A stretch of 64,000 nucleotides of DNA from Dugong dugon (taxonomy: Eukaryota > Chordata > Mammalia > Sirenia > Dugongidae), in the NCBI GenBank assembly GCA_030035585.1, contig CM057469.1, positions 114,244,650 through 114,308,649 on the forward strand, given 5' to 3'. The notes beneath the pieces were generated by a model that saw nothing but the letters and a program-made list of their open reading frames with translations, was not told where the DNA came from and did no database searches. Made by a program: the position numbers and the translations under genes. Shown piece after piece: positions 10,065-21,589 of this stretch; within the stretch, counting starts at the first letter, position 1; the number at the start of each line of letters is the position of its first letter.

Positions 10065-12096
10065 TATGTTGCTGTTGTTAGTTGCCATAGAGTCAGTTCC
10101 AACTCATAGCGACCCTGTGTATGACAGAAAGAAACACTGTCTGGTCCTGTGCCATCCTCATGATCATTGTTACTCTTGAGCCCGTTGTTGCAGACACTGT
10201 GTCAATTCATCTTATTGAGGGTCTTCCTCTTTTCATTGACCCCCTACTTTACCAAGCATGATATCCTTCTTCAGGGACTGGTCCTTCCTAATAACATGTC
10301 TAAAGTAAGTGCAGAGAAGTCTCCCCATCCTCACTTCTAAGGAGCATTCTGGCTGTATTTCTAAGACAGATTTGTTCATTCTTCTGGCAGTCTATGGTAT
10401 ATTCAATATTTTTCGCCAACACTATAATTCAAAGGTATCAATTTTTCTTCAGTCTTCCTTATTCAATGCCCACTTTCACATGCGCATGAGGTGATTGAAA
10501 ACACTGTGGTTTGGGTTAGGCACACCTTAGTCCTTGAAGTGACATCTTTGCTTTTTAACAGTTTAAAGAGGTCTTTTGCAGTAGATTTGCCCAATACAAT
10601 GCATCTTTTGATTTCTTGACTGCTGCTTCCATGGATGTTCATTGTGGATCCAAGTAAAAATGAAATCCTTTACAACTTCAATCTTTCCTTCGTTTATCAT
10701 GATGTTGCTTTATTGGTCCCGTTGTGAGGACTTTTGCATTCTTTATGTTAAGGTGTAACCCATACTGAAGGCTTTGATCTTCATCAGTAAGTGCTTCAAG
10801 TCTGCTTCACTTTCAGCAAGCAAGGGTGTTAATGAATCTTCCTCCAATCCTGATGCCCCGTTCTTCTTCATATAGTCTGAATTCTCGGCTTATTTGCTCA
10901 GCATACAGATTGAATAAGTATGGTGAAAGGATACAACCCCGATACACACCTTTCCTGACTTTAAACAATGCAGTACTCCCTTGTTCTGATCGAACGACTA
11001 CCTCTTGGCCTAAGTCCAGGTTCCTCATGAGCACAATTAAGTGTTCTGAATATCTCATTCTTCACACTGCTATCTATAATTTGTTATGATCCACACAGTC
11101 GGATGCCTTTGCATAGTCAATAAAACACAGGTAAACATCTTTCTTATATTCTCTGATATCAGCCAAGATCCATCTGACATCAGCAATGATATCCCTCTTC
11201 TGAATCTGGTTTGAATTTCTTGCAGTTCCCTGTCAATGTACTGCTGCAACTACTTTTGAATGATCTTCAGTAAAATTTTACTTTAGTGTGATATTAATGA
11301 TATAGTTCTATAATTTCTGCATTCGGTTGGATCATCTTTCTTTGGAATGGGTACAAATACGGATCTCTTCCAGTCCCTTGGCCAGGTAGCTGTCCTCCAA
11401 ATTTCTTGGCATAGATGAGTGGGCACTTCCAGCACTGCATCCATTGTTAAAACACCACAATTGGTATTCCATCAATTCCTGGAGCCTTTTTTTTGCCAGT
11501 GCTTTCAGGGCAGCTTGGACCTCTTCCTTTAGTAACATAGGTTCTTGATCTTATGCTGCCTCCTGAAATGGTTGAATGTCGATGAGTTCTTTTTGGTACA
11601 GTGACTCTATGTATTTCTTCCATCTTCTTTTGATGCTTCCTGAATAGTTTAGTATTTTCCCCATAGAATCCTTCAATATTGCAACTCGAGGCTTCAATTT
11701 TTTCTTTGCTTCTTTCAGCTTGAGAAACATCGAGCACGTTCTTCCCTTTTGGTGTTCTATCTCCAGGTCTTTGTGCATTTCATTACAATACTTTACTTTG
11801 TCTTCTCGAGCTGCCTTTGAAATCTTCCATTCAGCTCTTTTACTTCATTCTTTCTTCCTTTCACTTTAGCTACCGTACTTTTGAGAGCAACTTTCATGTG
11901 TCTGTCAGTTTGTCATACTGTTGGGGCTTGTGTGTTGCTGTGATGCTGAAGCTATGCCACCAGTTACAAATACTAGCAGGGTTACCCATGGTGGACAGGT
12001 TTCAGCTGAGCTTCCAGACTAAGACATATTAGAGAGAAGGACCTGGCAGTCTACTTCTGAAAACCACTAGCCAGTAAAAACCTGAAGAGCATATGC
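10065..12096 (-). mobile_element. RTE LINE, 5'-truncated with inverted 5' segment
   Basis: Positions 10069-11896 are an antisense RTE. The + strand begins with the element's 3' end reversed ('gttgctgttgttag') and runs into reverse transcriptase. From 11897 the RTE leader appears in the opposite orientation ('tgtgtctgtcagtttgtc') up to about 12085. The unit is flanked by 'tgtatacta' at 10056-10064 and 12097-12105, so both parts probably arrived in one event. About 1 kb or more of the element between leader and ORF is absent, estimated from family structure. Confidence 0.8.
10800..11890 (-). pseudogene. RTE ORF2 reverse transcriptase remnant
   Basis: Broken open segments at 10813-11058, 11332-11538, 11447-11737 and 11551-11778 encode RTE-clade reverse transcriptase. 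The clearest is the region 'GCILSPYLFNLYAEQI' around RT motif B, in the 10813-11058 frame. The 11551-11778 segment carries the linker before RT ('QKELIDIQPF'). The endonuclease domain is missing because of the 5' truncation. Several frameshifts and stops make this non-functional. In autonomous RTE elements this protein nicks target DNA and copies the element RNA at the nick. Confidence 0.8.
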
Positions 12097-12194
12097 TGTA
12101 TACTAAGACAAATATTTGGTTAATTGATATTAGATACGAGCCATACCCAACTGTTCTGACTTATGAACAAATTCGACTTAAAGATAGATTTAAG
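12097..12194. mobile_element. Old inverted-repeat element, part B (between RTE and L1)
   Basis: Resumes the element of 9808-10064 at 'tgtatactaagacaaatatt' and runs to 'caaattcgacttaaagatag', where the L1 begins. The last 15 bases (12180-12194) are the L1 target duplication. Confidence 0.6.
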
Positions 12195-12512
12195 GGAGTT
12201 CCGGCAAAATGGCACTCTAGGCAGAAGCACCACGCCATCCCTCCACAGAAAAGATCTGAAAAACTAAGCCAAACAGAGAATACAACAATCCTGAAACCCT
12301 AAAACATCAAATGAAGAGATAAAGAACTCAGCCAAGCACGAGATGGAGTGAGAAAACTGACAGAGAATGGAGAGCGAGGAGAGATTCATGCAGAGGTCCC
12401 CTATCAGCTAACGCAGTGTGGATCCACCATCTTGGACTCCTATTGGAGGCCAGCAAACAGGGGGTATGAGAAAGCAGCCTCACGGAACTTCCAGCAGGAG
12501 ACAAAACAACCA

Positions 12513-12794
12513 GTAATTTGAGATATACGTTTTCTCACCCCCACCCTTCTTCACCCCCACTCGGCCTCCTCTGCTTCCCGCAGCCACAGTCTCTTGACTG
12601 GGAAACAGCGGCTGCATGGATTCCACACACCTGAATGGGTGGCTCTCTGAGTGCCATTTGTTGGCTGCTGGTGTTGCTTTTTTTCCCACTTCTTTTTATT
12701 TCTTCCTTGCCTCTCCCCACCTCCCCCTCCTTTCACTAGAGTACCTCGCTCTGTGTGCCATCTTTGCTTCTTCCTGAGAGGCTACAGAGCTCTG
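12513..12794 (+). repeat. L1 5' UTR monomer 1 (282 bp)
   Basis: Begins 'gtaatttgagatatacg' and ends 'ggctacagagctct'. It shares ordered blocks with the next unit: 'cccttcttcaccc', 'ctctctgagtgccatttg', 'ttggctgctggtgttgc', 'ccatctttgcttcttcctga'. Confidence 0.85.
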
Positions 12795-13064
12795 GTAATT
12801 TGTGATATATGCTTTCCCACTCTCTACCCTTCTTCACCCACACTCAGCACCCTCTGCTTCCCATGGACACAGTCTCATGTCCAGAAACACCAGCCTGCAC
12901 TACCTGGCTCTCTGAGTGCCATTTGTTGGCTGCTAGTGTTGCTTTTTCTTTTCTGCTTCTTTTGATTTCTTACTTGCCTCTCACCACCTCCCCCTCCCTT
13001 TGCTCAAGTATCTGGCTCCTTGCTCCATCTTTGCTTCTTCCTGAGGGGCTGCAGAGCTCCATTC
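12795..13064 (+). repeat. L1 5' UTR monomer 2 (about 270 bp)
   Basis: Begins 'gtaatttgtgatatatgc' and ends 'ggctgcagagctc'. Direct tandem copy of monomer 1 with moderate divergence, clearest at 'ctctctgagtgccatttg' and 'ccatctttgcttcttcctga'. Confidence 0.85.
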
Positions 13065-13993
13065 GAGTGTGGAGCTGATTCCCGGTTTGGGCTGCTGCGC
13101 TGGTGGGATCCCAGGGCTTTTGTTTGTTTTTTTTGCTTTGAATAGTTTGTTTGTTTTCTTTTCCTTTTCTTGAGTTGGGAGCCCTTTCTGGCCAGGCTGA
13201 GCAGCGTGGCAGGGAGACTCCCCTTCGGCTTCCACAGACGTGCAGAGGGATCCCTGAGGACATTTCTTATTACGTTGGGTTTTTTTTTTTTTTTCCCCCT
13301 GTTTCTTTGGGGGCCTTTCTTGTTTGTTTGTTTTTTTTTTAAATTTGTTTTGTTTTCTTTTTCCTCTTTTTCCCTTTTTGCCTTTCTTCATTGCTCAGTT
13401 TCTCGTCTCTCTATATCTTCTTTCTCTTTCTGTTCCCTGAATACCTGGAGTTGTATACCTCTAAGCCTTCTAGCCAGGCTGTACTGCAACACCAGAGAGC
13501 AACTTCCCCAGACCTCATAGCTGCACCAGTGGGATCCCTGGGAACTTTGTGGTTCTTTAACCTTTCTGATTCTTATTTATTTATTCTTTTCTTTTCTTCC
13601 TCCTCCCCTTTCTGTTTTTCTCCATTTCATAGTTTCTCATCTCTCCACTCCAACAGCAAGCTCCCCTAGCATTCTTTTTTGTTTGTTTGTATGTTTTTGG
13701 CTCCTGTTCCTCTCTCCTCTCTCCCATATCCATCTTAGCTCCACACATAACAATCTCCCTGCTGCATCTTGCCTACCTGCATCATGCGCTTGACATCACA
13801 CCACCAAGCAGCACAGGCATGGCCTACTGGAACCTGCCCTGCACTGATTACTGACCCACTCTGGTGGCTGTAGTAAATGCCACGAACAACCCATCCCAAT
13901 AACTCCTCTTCAGCTAGACCTACCCTGCTGTACCATATTTGAGTGACTGACCCTGCCAGTTGAAGAAGGAGGCAAAACGTATTGTGCCCACAG

Positions 13994-15105
13994 ATGAGCA
14001 AACAACAAAGAACACACCATCTGCCTGCTCAGACTATTGAATTTTTTTTTAAAAAAAGGGACAAAACAAACAAATTTACAATCAATAAATCAGAAAAATA
14101 ACTACTGAATGCCCCAGAGACAGCAGACAATATCAAAACATTTACAAAAACAGGACAGGATGGTTCCAGTAAGCATCCAAAATAAAACACCAGATGACTC
14201 TCCTCTGGAATAAATTGCACTAGAACTACCTGATAGGGAATTCAAATCACTAATACTCAGAATTCTGCAAGAACAGAGGCAAAAAGCTGACAAACATGAG
14301 GAAAAAATAGACAAATTCATGGAAAATACGGACAAAAATTGGAATAATTCAGGAAAATAATGCAGGAATAAAAAGCCAAAATAAATTCACAACTAGAAAT
14401 TATACAGACAACAATTATAAATCCAAAAGATAAACAACAGGATTTCAGAAATGGAAGATGTCATAGAAGGGCTGAGAAGCAGATCTGAAATGGTGAAAGA
14501 CAGGATCAGTGGAATTGAAGACAAACACTTGGATACAACTCTGTTTCAGGAAAACTCATAAAAAAGAAAAAAGAAAACTGAAGAGACCCTGAGAGTTACG
14601 TGGGACACAATCAAAAGCAAAAATCTGTGAGTGATCAGAATTCCAGAACAGGGGGAGAAAACAGAAAACACAGAGAGGATCATTGAGGAACTCCTGACAG
14701 AAAACTTCCCCAATATCATGAAAGATGAAAATCTGGCCATCCAAGAAGCTCAACGAACCCCATATAGAAGAAACCCCAAAAGAAAATCACAAAGGCATAT
14801 CATATTCACACCCGCCAAAACCAAAGACAAACAAAGAATCTTGAGAACAGATCTTGAAAAACAAGAAGTCACATACAGAGGTGAAACAATAAGACTAAAC
14901 TCAGAGTATTCGGCAGAAACCATGCAGGCAAGAAGGCAATGGGATGACATATATAAAAATCCTGAAAGAAAAAAATTGCCAGCCAAGAATAATATATCCT
15001 GCAAAACTCTCATTCAAATTTGATGGTGAAATTAGGTCATTTCCAGATAAACAGAAATTAAAGGAATATGTAAAAGCAAAACCAAAATTACAAGAGTATT
15101 ATTAA
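13994..15105 (+). pseudogene. L1 ORF1 (RNA-binding chaperone), broken
   Basis: ORF1p coats L1 RNA as a trimer. The likely start is ATG at 13994, giving MSKQQRTHHL and an early stop after about 36 codons; the N-terminal coiled-coil region (about 14100-14600) is disrupted by further stops. The RRM/C-terminal domain survives as an open segment, 14631-15023, with 'ENFPNIMKDENLAIQEAQR', 'NPKRKSQRHIIF' and 'TMQARRQWDDIYK', all standard mammalian ORF1p landmarks. A frameshift near 14985 moves the C terminus to another frame, which ends 'SFPDKQKLKEY' and stops at 15103-15105. The start codon choice is uncertain because the N terminus is decayed. Confidence 0.85.
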
Positions 15106-15580
15106 AGCGAGTTCTTCAATCTGAGGACAAACAGCTTCAGCTCACAGGTAGAACCTAGGATGCAGGATTGTACCAGCCAGACACCAATCTAGGAAATGAA
15201 CTCTCGAGGACTATCCAAAACCAAAAGAAATACAACAGGGAATCAGAGCAGTTAATCAGTAAATGACAACAACATCAAGACAATAAAAGAGGGAATAAAC
15301 AGCATAGGTATAGAACCTTCAAATGGAGAGGAAGGCAAGGCAATACCAAGTAATGGTAGACTGCTTCAAACTTAGAAAGATAAGGGTTAAATTCATGGTA
15401 ACCACAAAGAAAGTTAACAAACACACTCATTAAAAAAAAGGAAAAACATAAAGTCTCAGCAAAAACAAAACCTACAAAAACAAAAGAAATGGAAAAAAAA
15501 AATCCACAAACAAAAGTAACTCAGCACAAGAGTGAGAAGAACAAACAAAACGTCAGCACCACAAAAAAAAGCACTACAAA
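15106..15580 (+). other. L1 inter-ORF spacer
   Basis: About 475 bp of A-rich sequence between the ORF1 stop and the ORF2 ATG, long compared with the roughly 60 bp of human L1. No ORF or structure stands out. Confidence 0.7.
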
Positions 15581-18500
15581 ATGACAGCAACAAACCCACA
15601 ACTATCAATAATTACACAGAATATAAATGGACTCAGTGCACCCATAAAGAGACGGAGAGTGACAGAATGGATAAGAAAACAGGATCCCTCAATATGCTGT
15701 CTACAAGAGACACACCTTAGAAACAAAGACGTGAATTTATTAAAAGTCAAAGGTTGGAAAAAATATATCAAGCTAACAACTACCAAAAAGAGCAGGAGTG
15801 GCAATTCTAATCTCAGATAAAATAGACTTTAAAATGAAATCTACCATACAAGACAAAGAAGTACACTATATAACGATTAATGGGACAATCCATCATGAAG
15901 ACATAACGATAATAAACATCTACGCACCCAATGACAGGGCTCCAAAATACATAAAACAAACTCTACCAACACTGAAAAGAGAAATTGACAGTTCCACAAA
16001 AATAGTAGGAGACTTCAACATACCACTCTCAGTAAAGGACACAACAACCAAGAAGAAACTCGGTAAAGAAACAGAAGACCTACAGGGCACAATCAGCCAA
16101 TTTGACCTCATTGACATATATAGAACACTCCATCCAACTGCTGCAAAGTACACATTCTTTTCCAATGCACATGGAATGTTCTCCAGAACAGACTACATCT
16201 TAGGCCACAGAGCAATCCTCAACAAGATCCAAAACGTTGAGATAATTCAAAGTATCTTTTCTGACCACAATGCCATCAAGGTAGAAATTAACAACCGAAA
16301 GAGCAAGGAAAAAAAATCAACTTCATGGAAACTGAATAATACCCTGCTTACACATCACTGGGTAATAGAAGAAATCAGAGATGGAATCAAAAAATTCCTA
16401 GAATCAAATGAGAATGAAAACACATCATACCAAAACATTTGGGACACAGCAAAGGCAGTCCTCAGAGGACAGTTTATAGCAATAGATGCACATATCAAAA
16501 AAGAAGAGAGGGACAAAACCAAAACATTAACTACAGAACTCATACAAATACAAAGAGAACAGCAAAAAAAGCCCACAACCACCGGAAGAACGGAAATAGT
16601 AAAGATCAAAGCAGAAATAAATGAAATAGAGAACAGAAAAACAATAGAAAGAATCAACAAAACCAAAAGTTGGTTCTTTAAAAGACTCAACAAAATCGAC
16701 AAACCACTGGCCAGACTGACAAAAAAAAAAAAAAAAAAAAAAAAAAACAGGAGAGGACACAAATAACCCAAATAAGAATTGTAATGGGAGACATTACAAC
16801 AGACCCAACTGAAATAAAAAGGATTATAACAGAATATCATGAAAAACTATACTCCAACAAATTTGAAAACCTAGAGGAAATGGATAAATTTCTAGAAACA
16901 CATGTTCTACCCAAACTATAACAAAGTGATGTTGAAAATCTGGACATACCCATAACAAGAGAAGAGATTGAAAAGGTAATAAAATAACTGCCAACCAAAA
17001 AAAGCCCTGGCCCAGATGGCTTCACTGGAGAATTCTACAAAACATTTACATAAGAACTTGTACCAGTACTGCTCAAGCTCTTTCAGAGCATAGAAGAGGA
17101 AGCAATACTTCCAAATTCATTCTATGAAGCCAGCATAATGCTGATACCAAAACCAGGCAAAGACATCACAAAAAAAGAAAATTACAGACCAATATCTCTC
17201 ATGAATATAGATGCAAAAATTCTCAACAAAATTCTAGCCAATAGAATTCAGCAACATATGAGAAAAATAATACACCACGACCAAGTAGGAATCATACCAG
17301 GTACGCAAGGATGGTTCAACAGTAGAAAATCAAAATCAACGTAATCCACCACATAAATAAAAGGAAAGAAAAGAATCACATGATAATCTCAATTGACACA
17401 GAAAAGGCATTTGACAAAGTCCAACACCCATTCCTGAGAAAAACTCTCAATAAAATAGGTATAAAAGGGAAGTTTCTCAACATAATAAAGGGCTTCTATG
17501 CAAAACCAATGGCCAACATCGTTCTCAATGCAGAGAGGCTGAAAACATTCCCCTTGAAAACAGGAACAAGAAAAGGATGCCCTTTATCGCCACTCCTATT
17601 TAACATTGTGCTGGAAGTTCTAGCTAGAGCAATAAGGCAAGGAAAAGAAATAAAGGGCATCCAAACTGGTAATGAAGAAGTTAAACTGTCCCTGTTTGCA
17701 GATGATATGATACTATACACAGAAAACCCTAAAGTCTCCATGAGAAATCTACTGGAATACAAAGATTCAGCAGAGTAGCAAGATACAAGATAGACATTCA
17801 AAAATCAGTTGGATTCCTATACAGCAGTAAGGAGAAGGATGAAAAGGAAATCAGGAAAACAATACCATTTTCAATAGCCCCTAAAAAGATAAAATACTTA
17901 GGAATAAATCTGACCAAGGAGGTAAGAGACCTATACAAAGAAAACTACAAAACACTACTGCAAGAAACGCAAAGGGATCTACAACTGAAACACATACCAT
18001 GCTCATGGATAGGCAGACTCAACATTGTGAAAATGACAATTCTACCCAAAGCAATTTACAAATACAATGCAATCTTGATCCAAATACCAACAACATTCTT
18101 CAAAGAGATGGAAAAACTAATCATTAACTTTCTATGGAAAGGGAAGAAGCCCTGAAAAAGTAAAGCACTACTGAAGAAGAAGAATAAAGTTGGAGGACTC
18201 ACACTACCTGACTTCAGAACCTACTACACAGCTACTGTAGTCAAAACAGCCTGGTACTTGTACAACGACAGATACATTGACCAGTGGAACAGAATTGAGA
18301 ACCCAGATGTAAATCCATCCACTTATGGTCACCTGATCTTTGACAAGGGCCTGAAGTCCATCAGATGGGGAAAAGACAGTCTTTTTTAAAAATGATGCTG
18401 GCAAAACTGGATATCCATCTGCAAGAAAATGAAACAGGACCCATACCTCACACCCTATACAAAAACTACTTCAAAATGGATCAAAGACCTGAATATAAAG

Positions 18501-19412
18501 CCTAAAACTACAAAGTTCATAGAAGAAAAAATAGGACCAACACTTCAGGCCTTAATAAATGGCATTAACAGGATACAAACCATAACCATCAATGCACAAA
18601 ACCCAATAGGTAAGCTAGAAACTGGGATCTTCTAAAAATCAAACATCTATGCTCTTCAAAAGACTTCACCAAAAGAGTAAAAAGAACCTATAGAATGGGA
18701 AAGTATTTTTAGACAGTACAAGTCAGACAAAGCTCTAATCTCCATAATCTACAAGAAAATCCAACACCTCTACAACAAGAAGACAAATAATCCTATTAAA
18801 AATTGGGCAAAGGAAATGAAGAGACATTTCAACAAAGAAGACATTCAAATGTCCAACAGACACATGAGGAAATGCTCGCGATCACTAGCCATTAGAGAAA
18901 TGCAAATTAAAACCACAATGAGATACCATCTCAGCGCGGCATTACTGGCACAAATCAAAAACACTGGAAATAACAAATGTTGTAGGGACTGCGGGGAGAT
19001 CGGAACTCGTATGCACTGTTGGTGGGAATGCAAAATGATATAACCATTTTGGAAAATGATATGGCGCTTCCTCAGAAAGCTAGAAATAGACATACCATTC
19101 GATCCAGCAATCCCACTCCTAGGAATATATCCTAGAGAAATAAGAGTCGTCACTCAAATAGACATATGCACACCTATGTTCATGGCAGCATTGTTCACAA
19201 TGGCAAAACAATGGAAATAACCTAGATGTCCATCAGCAGATGAATGGATAAACAAACTATGGTACATACACACAATGGAGTACTATGCAACGAGAAAGAA
19301 CAACAATGAATCTGTGAAGCATCTCATAACATGGATGAAACTGGAGGACATTATGCTGAGTGAAATAAGTCAATCACAAAAGGACAAATAGTGTATGAGA
19401 CCTCTATTGTAA
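15581..19412 (+). pseudogene. L1 ORF2 (endonuclease-reverse transcriptase), broken
   Basis: ORF2p nicks target DNA and reverse-transcribes L1 RNA. It starts at ATG 15581, 'MTATNPQLSIITQNINGLSA'. The AP-endonuclease domain runs to about 16300 and keeps 'CCLQETHL', 'IINIYAPND', 'VGDFNIPL' and 'FSDHNAIK'. The RT domain keeps '[19 protein letters not shown]', '[17 protein letters not shown]', '[20 protein letters not shown]' and the catalytic 'LFADDMILY' near 17690. The C-terminal cysteine knuckle '[18 protein letters not shown]' lies near 18983-19036. Lesions: frameshift near 15791; a 27-A run at 16721-16747 that shifts frame; stops at 16919-16921, 16985-16987 and 17051-17053; frameshifts near 17340 and 17760; a late TAG at 19389-19391. 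Non-functional. Confidence 0.93.
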
Positions 19413-20585
19413 AAACCCATGAAAAAGTTCACACACAAAATGTAACAATCTTTGTTGGTTACCAGGATGGGAGGGGTGGGGGGGAAATACTAAATGGGCA
19501 ATAGATAAGTGGTATCTTGGGTGAAGGGTGAGACAGTACACAATACAGGGGAAAGTAACACAACCTGCACAAGGAAAGGTCATGGAAGCCCCATAGACAC
19601 ATCCAAACTCCCTGAGGGACTGAATGGCTGGGCGGAGGGCTCTGGGGACCATGGTCTCCGGGAACAACTAGCTCAATTGGCATGACACAGCTTATAAAGG
19701 CAATGCTGTACATTCTCCCTTGGTGAGTAGTGTCTGGGGTCTTAAAAGCCTGTGAGCGGCCATCTAAGATACTCCACTGGTCTCATCCCTTTGGGAGCAA
19801 GGGAGAATGAAGAGAACAGGATACAAGGAAAAGATTAGTCTGAAGGACTAACGGTCCACAGCTACCAAGGCCTCCACCGGACTGAGTCCAGTACAGCTAG
19901 ATGGTGCCCGGCTACCACCACTGACTGCTCTGACCAGGATCACAACAAGGGATTCTGGACAGAGCTGGAGAAGGATGTAGCGCATAATTCTAGCTCACAA
20001 AAAAAAAGACCAGGTTACTGGCCTAAAGGAGACTGGAGAAACCCCGAGAGTATGGCCCCCAGACACCCTTTTAGCTCAGTGGTGAAGTTACTTCCGAGGT
20101 TCACTGTTCAGCCTGGGAGTGGACAGCCCCATAAAACCAAATGAGACTAACGAGGTACAGGAGTCCCGTGACAAGGGCCAGAAAGCAGAAGGGGACAAGG
20201 AAGCTGGTGATAGGGAACCCAAGTTTGAGTAAGGATATTGTTGATGTGTTGTGAGATTGTTAACCATTGTCATAGGGCAACATTTGTAGTAACTCTTAAA
20301 TGAGAAACTATTTTGTTCTGTAAGCCTTTATCTTAAGTGAGAATAACAGCACAATTGGAAGAGCATAGTCAATGTCACTAATCTGTGCATGTAGAAATTT
20401 TTGAAATGGTGTATCTTTGGCTATGTGTATTTTCACCAAAAAAAAAAAAAAATGTCGAGAAATTAGAGGGTTGATATGTTGTGGGGTTGTTAACCAATGT
20501 CATAAAACAACATGTGTACTTCTGTTTCATGAGAAACTATTTGTTGTGTAAGACTTCACCTGAAGTACAATTAAAAAAAAAAAAA
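19413..20585 (+). other. L1 3' UTR with G-rich tract and two serial 3' ends
   Basis: A G-rich tract at 19467-19493 ('gatgggaggggtggggggg') is typical of L1 3' UTRs and could form a G-quadruplex. Two related modules (20240-20338 and 20470-20565) each precede an A-rich stretch (20440-20455 and 20571-20585). The first A-run interrupts the 3' UTR. Confidence 0.75.
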
Positions 20586-20600
20586 AAAGATAAATTTAAG

Positions 20601-20640
20601 AACTAAACTTGTTTGTAATCCGAGGACTGTCTGTATATAA
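20601..20640. mobile_element. Old inverted-repeat element, part C (3' end)
   Basis: Right terminus 'gtaatccgaggactgtctg', the inverse of the left end near 9812-9830. It follows directly after the L1 target duplication. Confidence 0.55.
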
Positions 20641-20734
20641 TATACATGACCTATTTCATAGAACGTGTCTTGTGCATTAAGTGATGCATGGCTGTGCTTA
20701 AGGCTATTCTCCTTTCTTTGTTTTTATTACTATA

Positions 20735-20870
20735 TCCATTGCCATTTTGCAGATAAGAAAACAGAGACCAAGAAAGTTTCTGTAACTTCTTCAAAGCAGC
20801 ATACACACGACTTAATTCCAGGCAGTCTGGATTGAGAGTCTATACTTTTAACCATCGCAATATTTTGTCT
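20735..20870 (+). mobile_element. L2 3' end fragment
   Basis: 'ccattttgcagataagaaaa', 'taacttcttcaaagcag' and 'ccaggcagtctggattgag' follow the L2 3' UTR order. Confidence 0.7.
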
Positions 20871-21589
20871 CTCAACTCCGCTCACTATTCTCCAGCTAGA
20901 AGAAAGTTCTAGGTATTAGACTGAACTTGCTAAGTAAGATAAGGGTAAATAGAACTTAGATCCACATCACTCTGAGCGGGAGACCATAAACCAATTAGAG
21001 ATAAGCCCACCACTTTAATGTAACAAGTTTAGAGGAGAAAGTGGTTCATTTGAAAGACAAAATATAGGAACGGAATATTAGAAAAGTTTGAGCTTTGATC
21101 ACAGGCTAGTCTTGTTGTGGCCTATATTACCTCAGTCTGTTCAGATACCACCCTAAAATCAACCCGACTCCCCCTTATGCCCCATGGATGAGAAATCTGA
21201 AGACTTGCACAATCTAGCTATTGTCCCGGAGGAGCTCATCCACATGGGAAATATAACCTGACCAGTGGTGAAAAGGATGTTCTAACGCGTTTTGTCCCGC
21301 CATGAGGCCCATAAGATAAATGATTGCAACCACTACTTCCTTTCTTTTACTTTTTCTCTACAATAGCCAAATAAAGAAGTCATATTTTTAAGTGTCTTAT
21401 ATCCAGTTTTCTTAAGCAAAATAGAACAGGTGGTGGGATTAGAACTAGATAGTCAGTCTGTAAACAACTCAAGCTGGCCCAGAGTCTATATTAGCCTTTT
21501 TCTTATTTTAAAAAAGTAAGAAAAGGTTAATTTAATTTTAAATATACAATTTTAGTTATTTAACAAAAGATCTTCAGGAAGATTTAATG
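20871..21589. other. Unique intergenic DNA
   Basis: No recognisable gene or repeat; mixed composition and no long frame. Confidence 0.6.

Larger units (their letters stand above)
12195..13993 (+). promoter_or_regulatory. L1 5' UTR / internal promoter region
   Basis: About 1.8 kb from the L1 start to the ORF1 start codon. It holds two tandem monomers (12513-13064) and then T-rich sequence with three spaced GGGATCCC-type motifs near 13105, 13248 and 13528. L1 5' UTRs act as Pol II internal promoters; this is family knowledge, with no promoter signal proven here. Short frames on both strands in this region reflect low complexity. Confidence 0.75.
12195..20585 (+). mobile_element. Near-full-length L1 LINE, 8.4 kb, non-functional
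   Basis: Full architecture is present: a 1.8-kb 5' UTR starting 'ggagttccggcaaaatgg', ORF1, ORF2, a 1.2-kb 3' UTR and a poly(A) tail. It is flanked by a 15-bp TSD, 12180-12194 and 20586-20600, identical at 14 of 15 positions. The near-identical TSD and complete 5' end indicate a fairly young insertion. Both ORFs carry frameshifts and stops. It has split the older inverted-repeat element whose halves lie at 12097-12194 and 20601-20640. Confidence 0.95.

Noticed and set aside
12651-13669. Several overlapping hydrophobic frames resembling membrane proteins
   Set aside because: All lie in the T-rich L1 5' UTR; hydrophobicity follows from T-richness, and the frames overlap on both strands.
13676-13700. 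TTTG repeat tracts and regularly spaced SINE copies considered as CRISPR-like arrays
   Set aside because: No regular repeat-spacer structure, and the genome is clearly mammalian.
15798-16766. Longest open frame in the window (322 codons), a possible host gene
   Set aside because: Motifs such as VGDFNIPL and FSDHNAIK identify it as the L1 ORF2 endonuclease region; it lies inside an L1 with matching target duplications.
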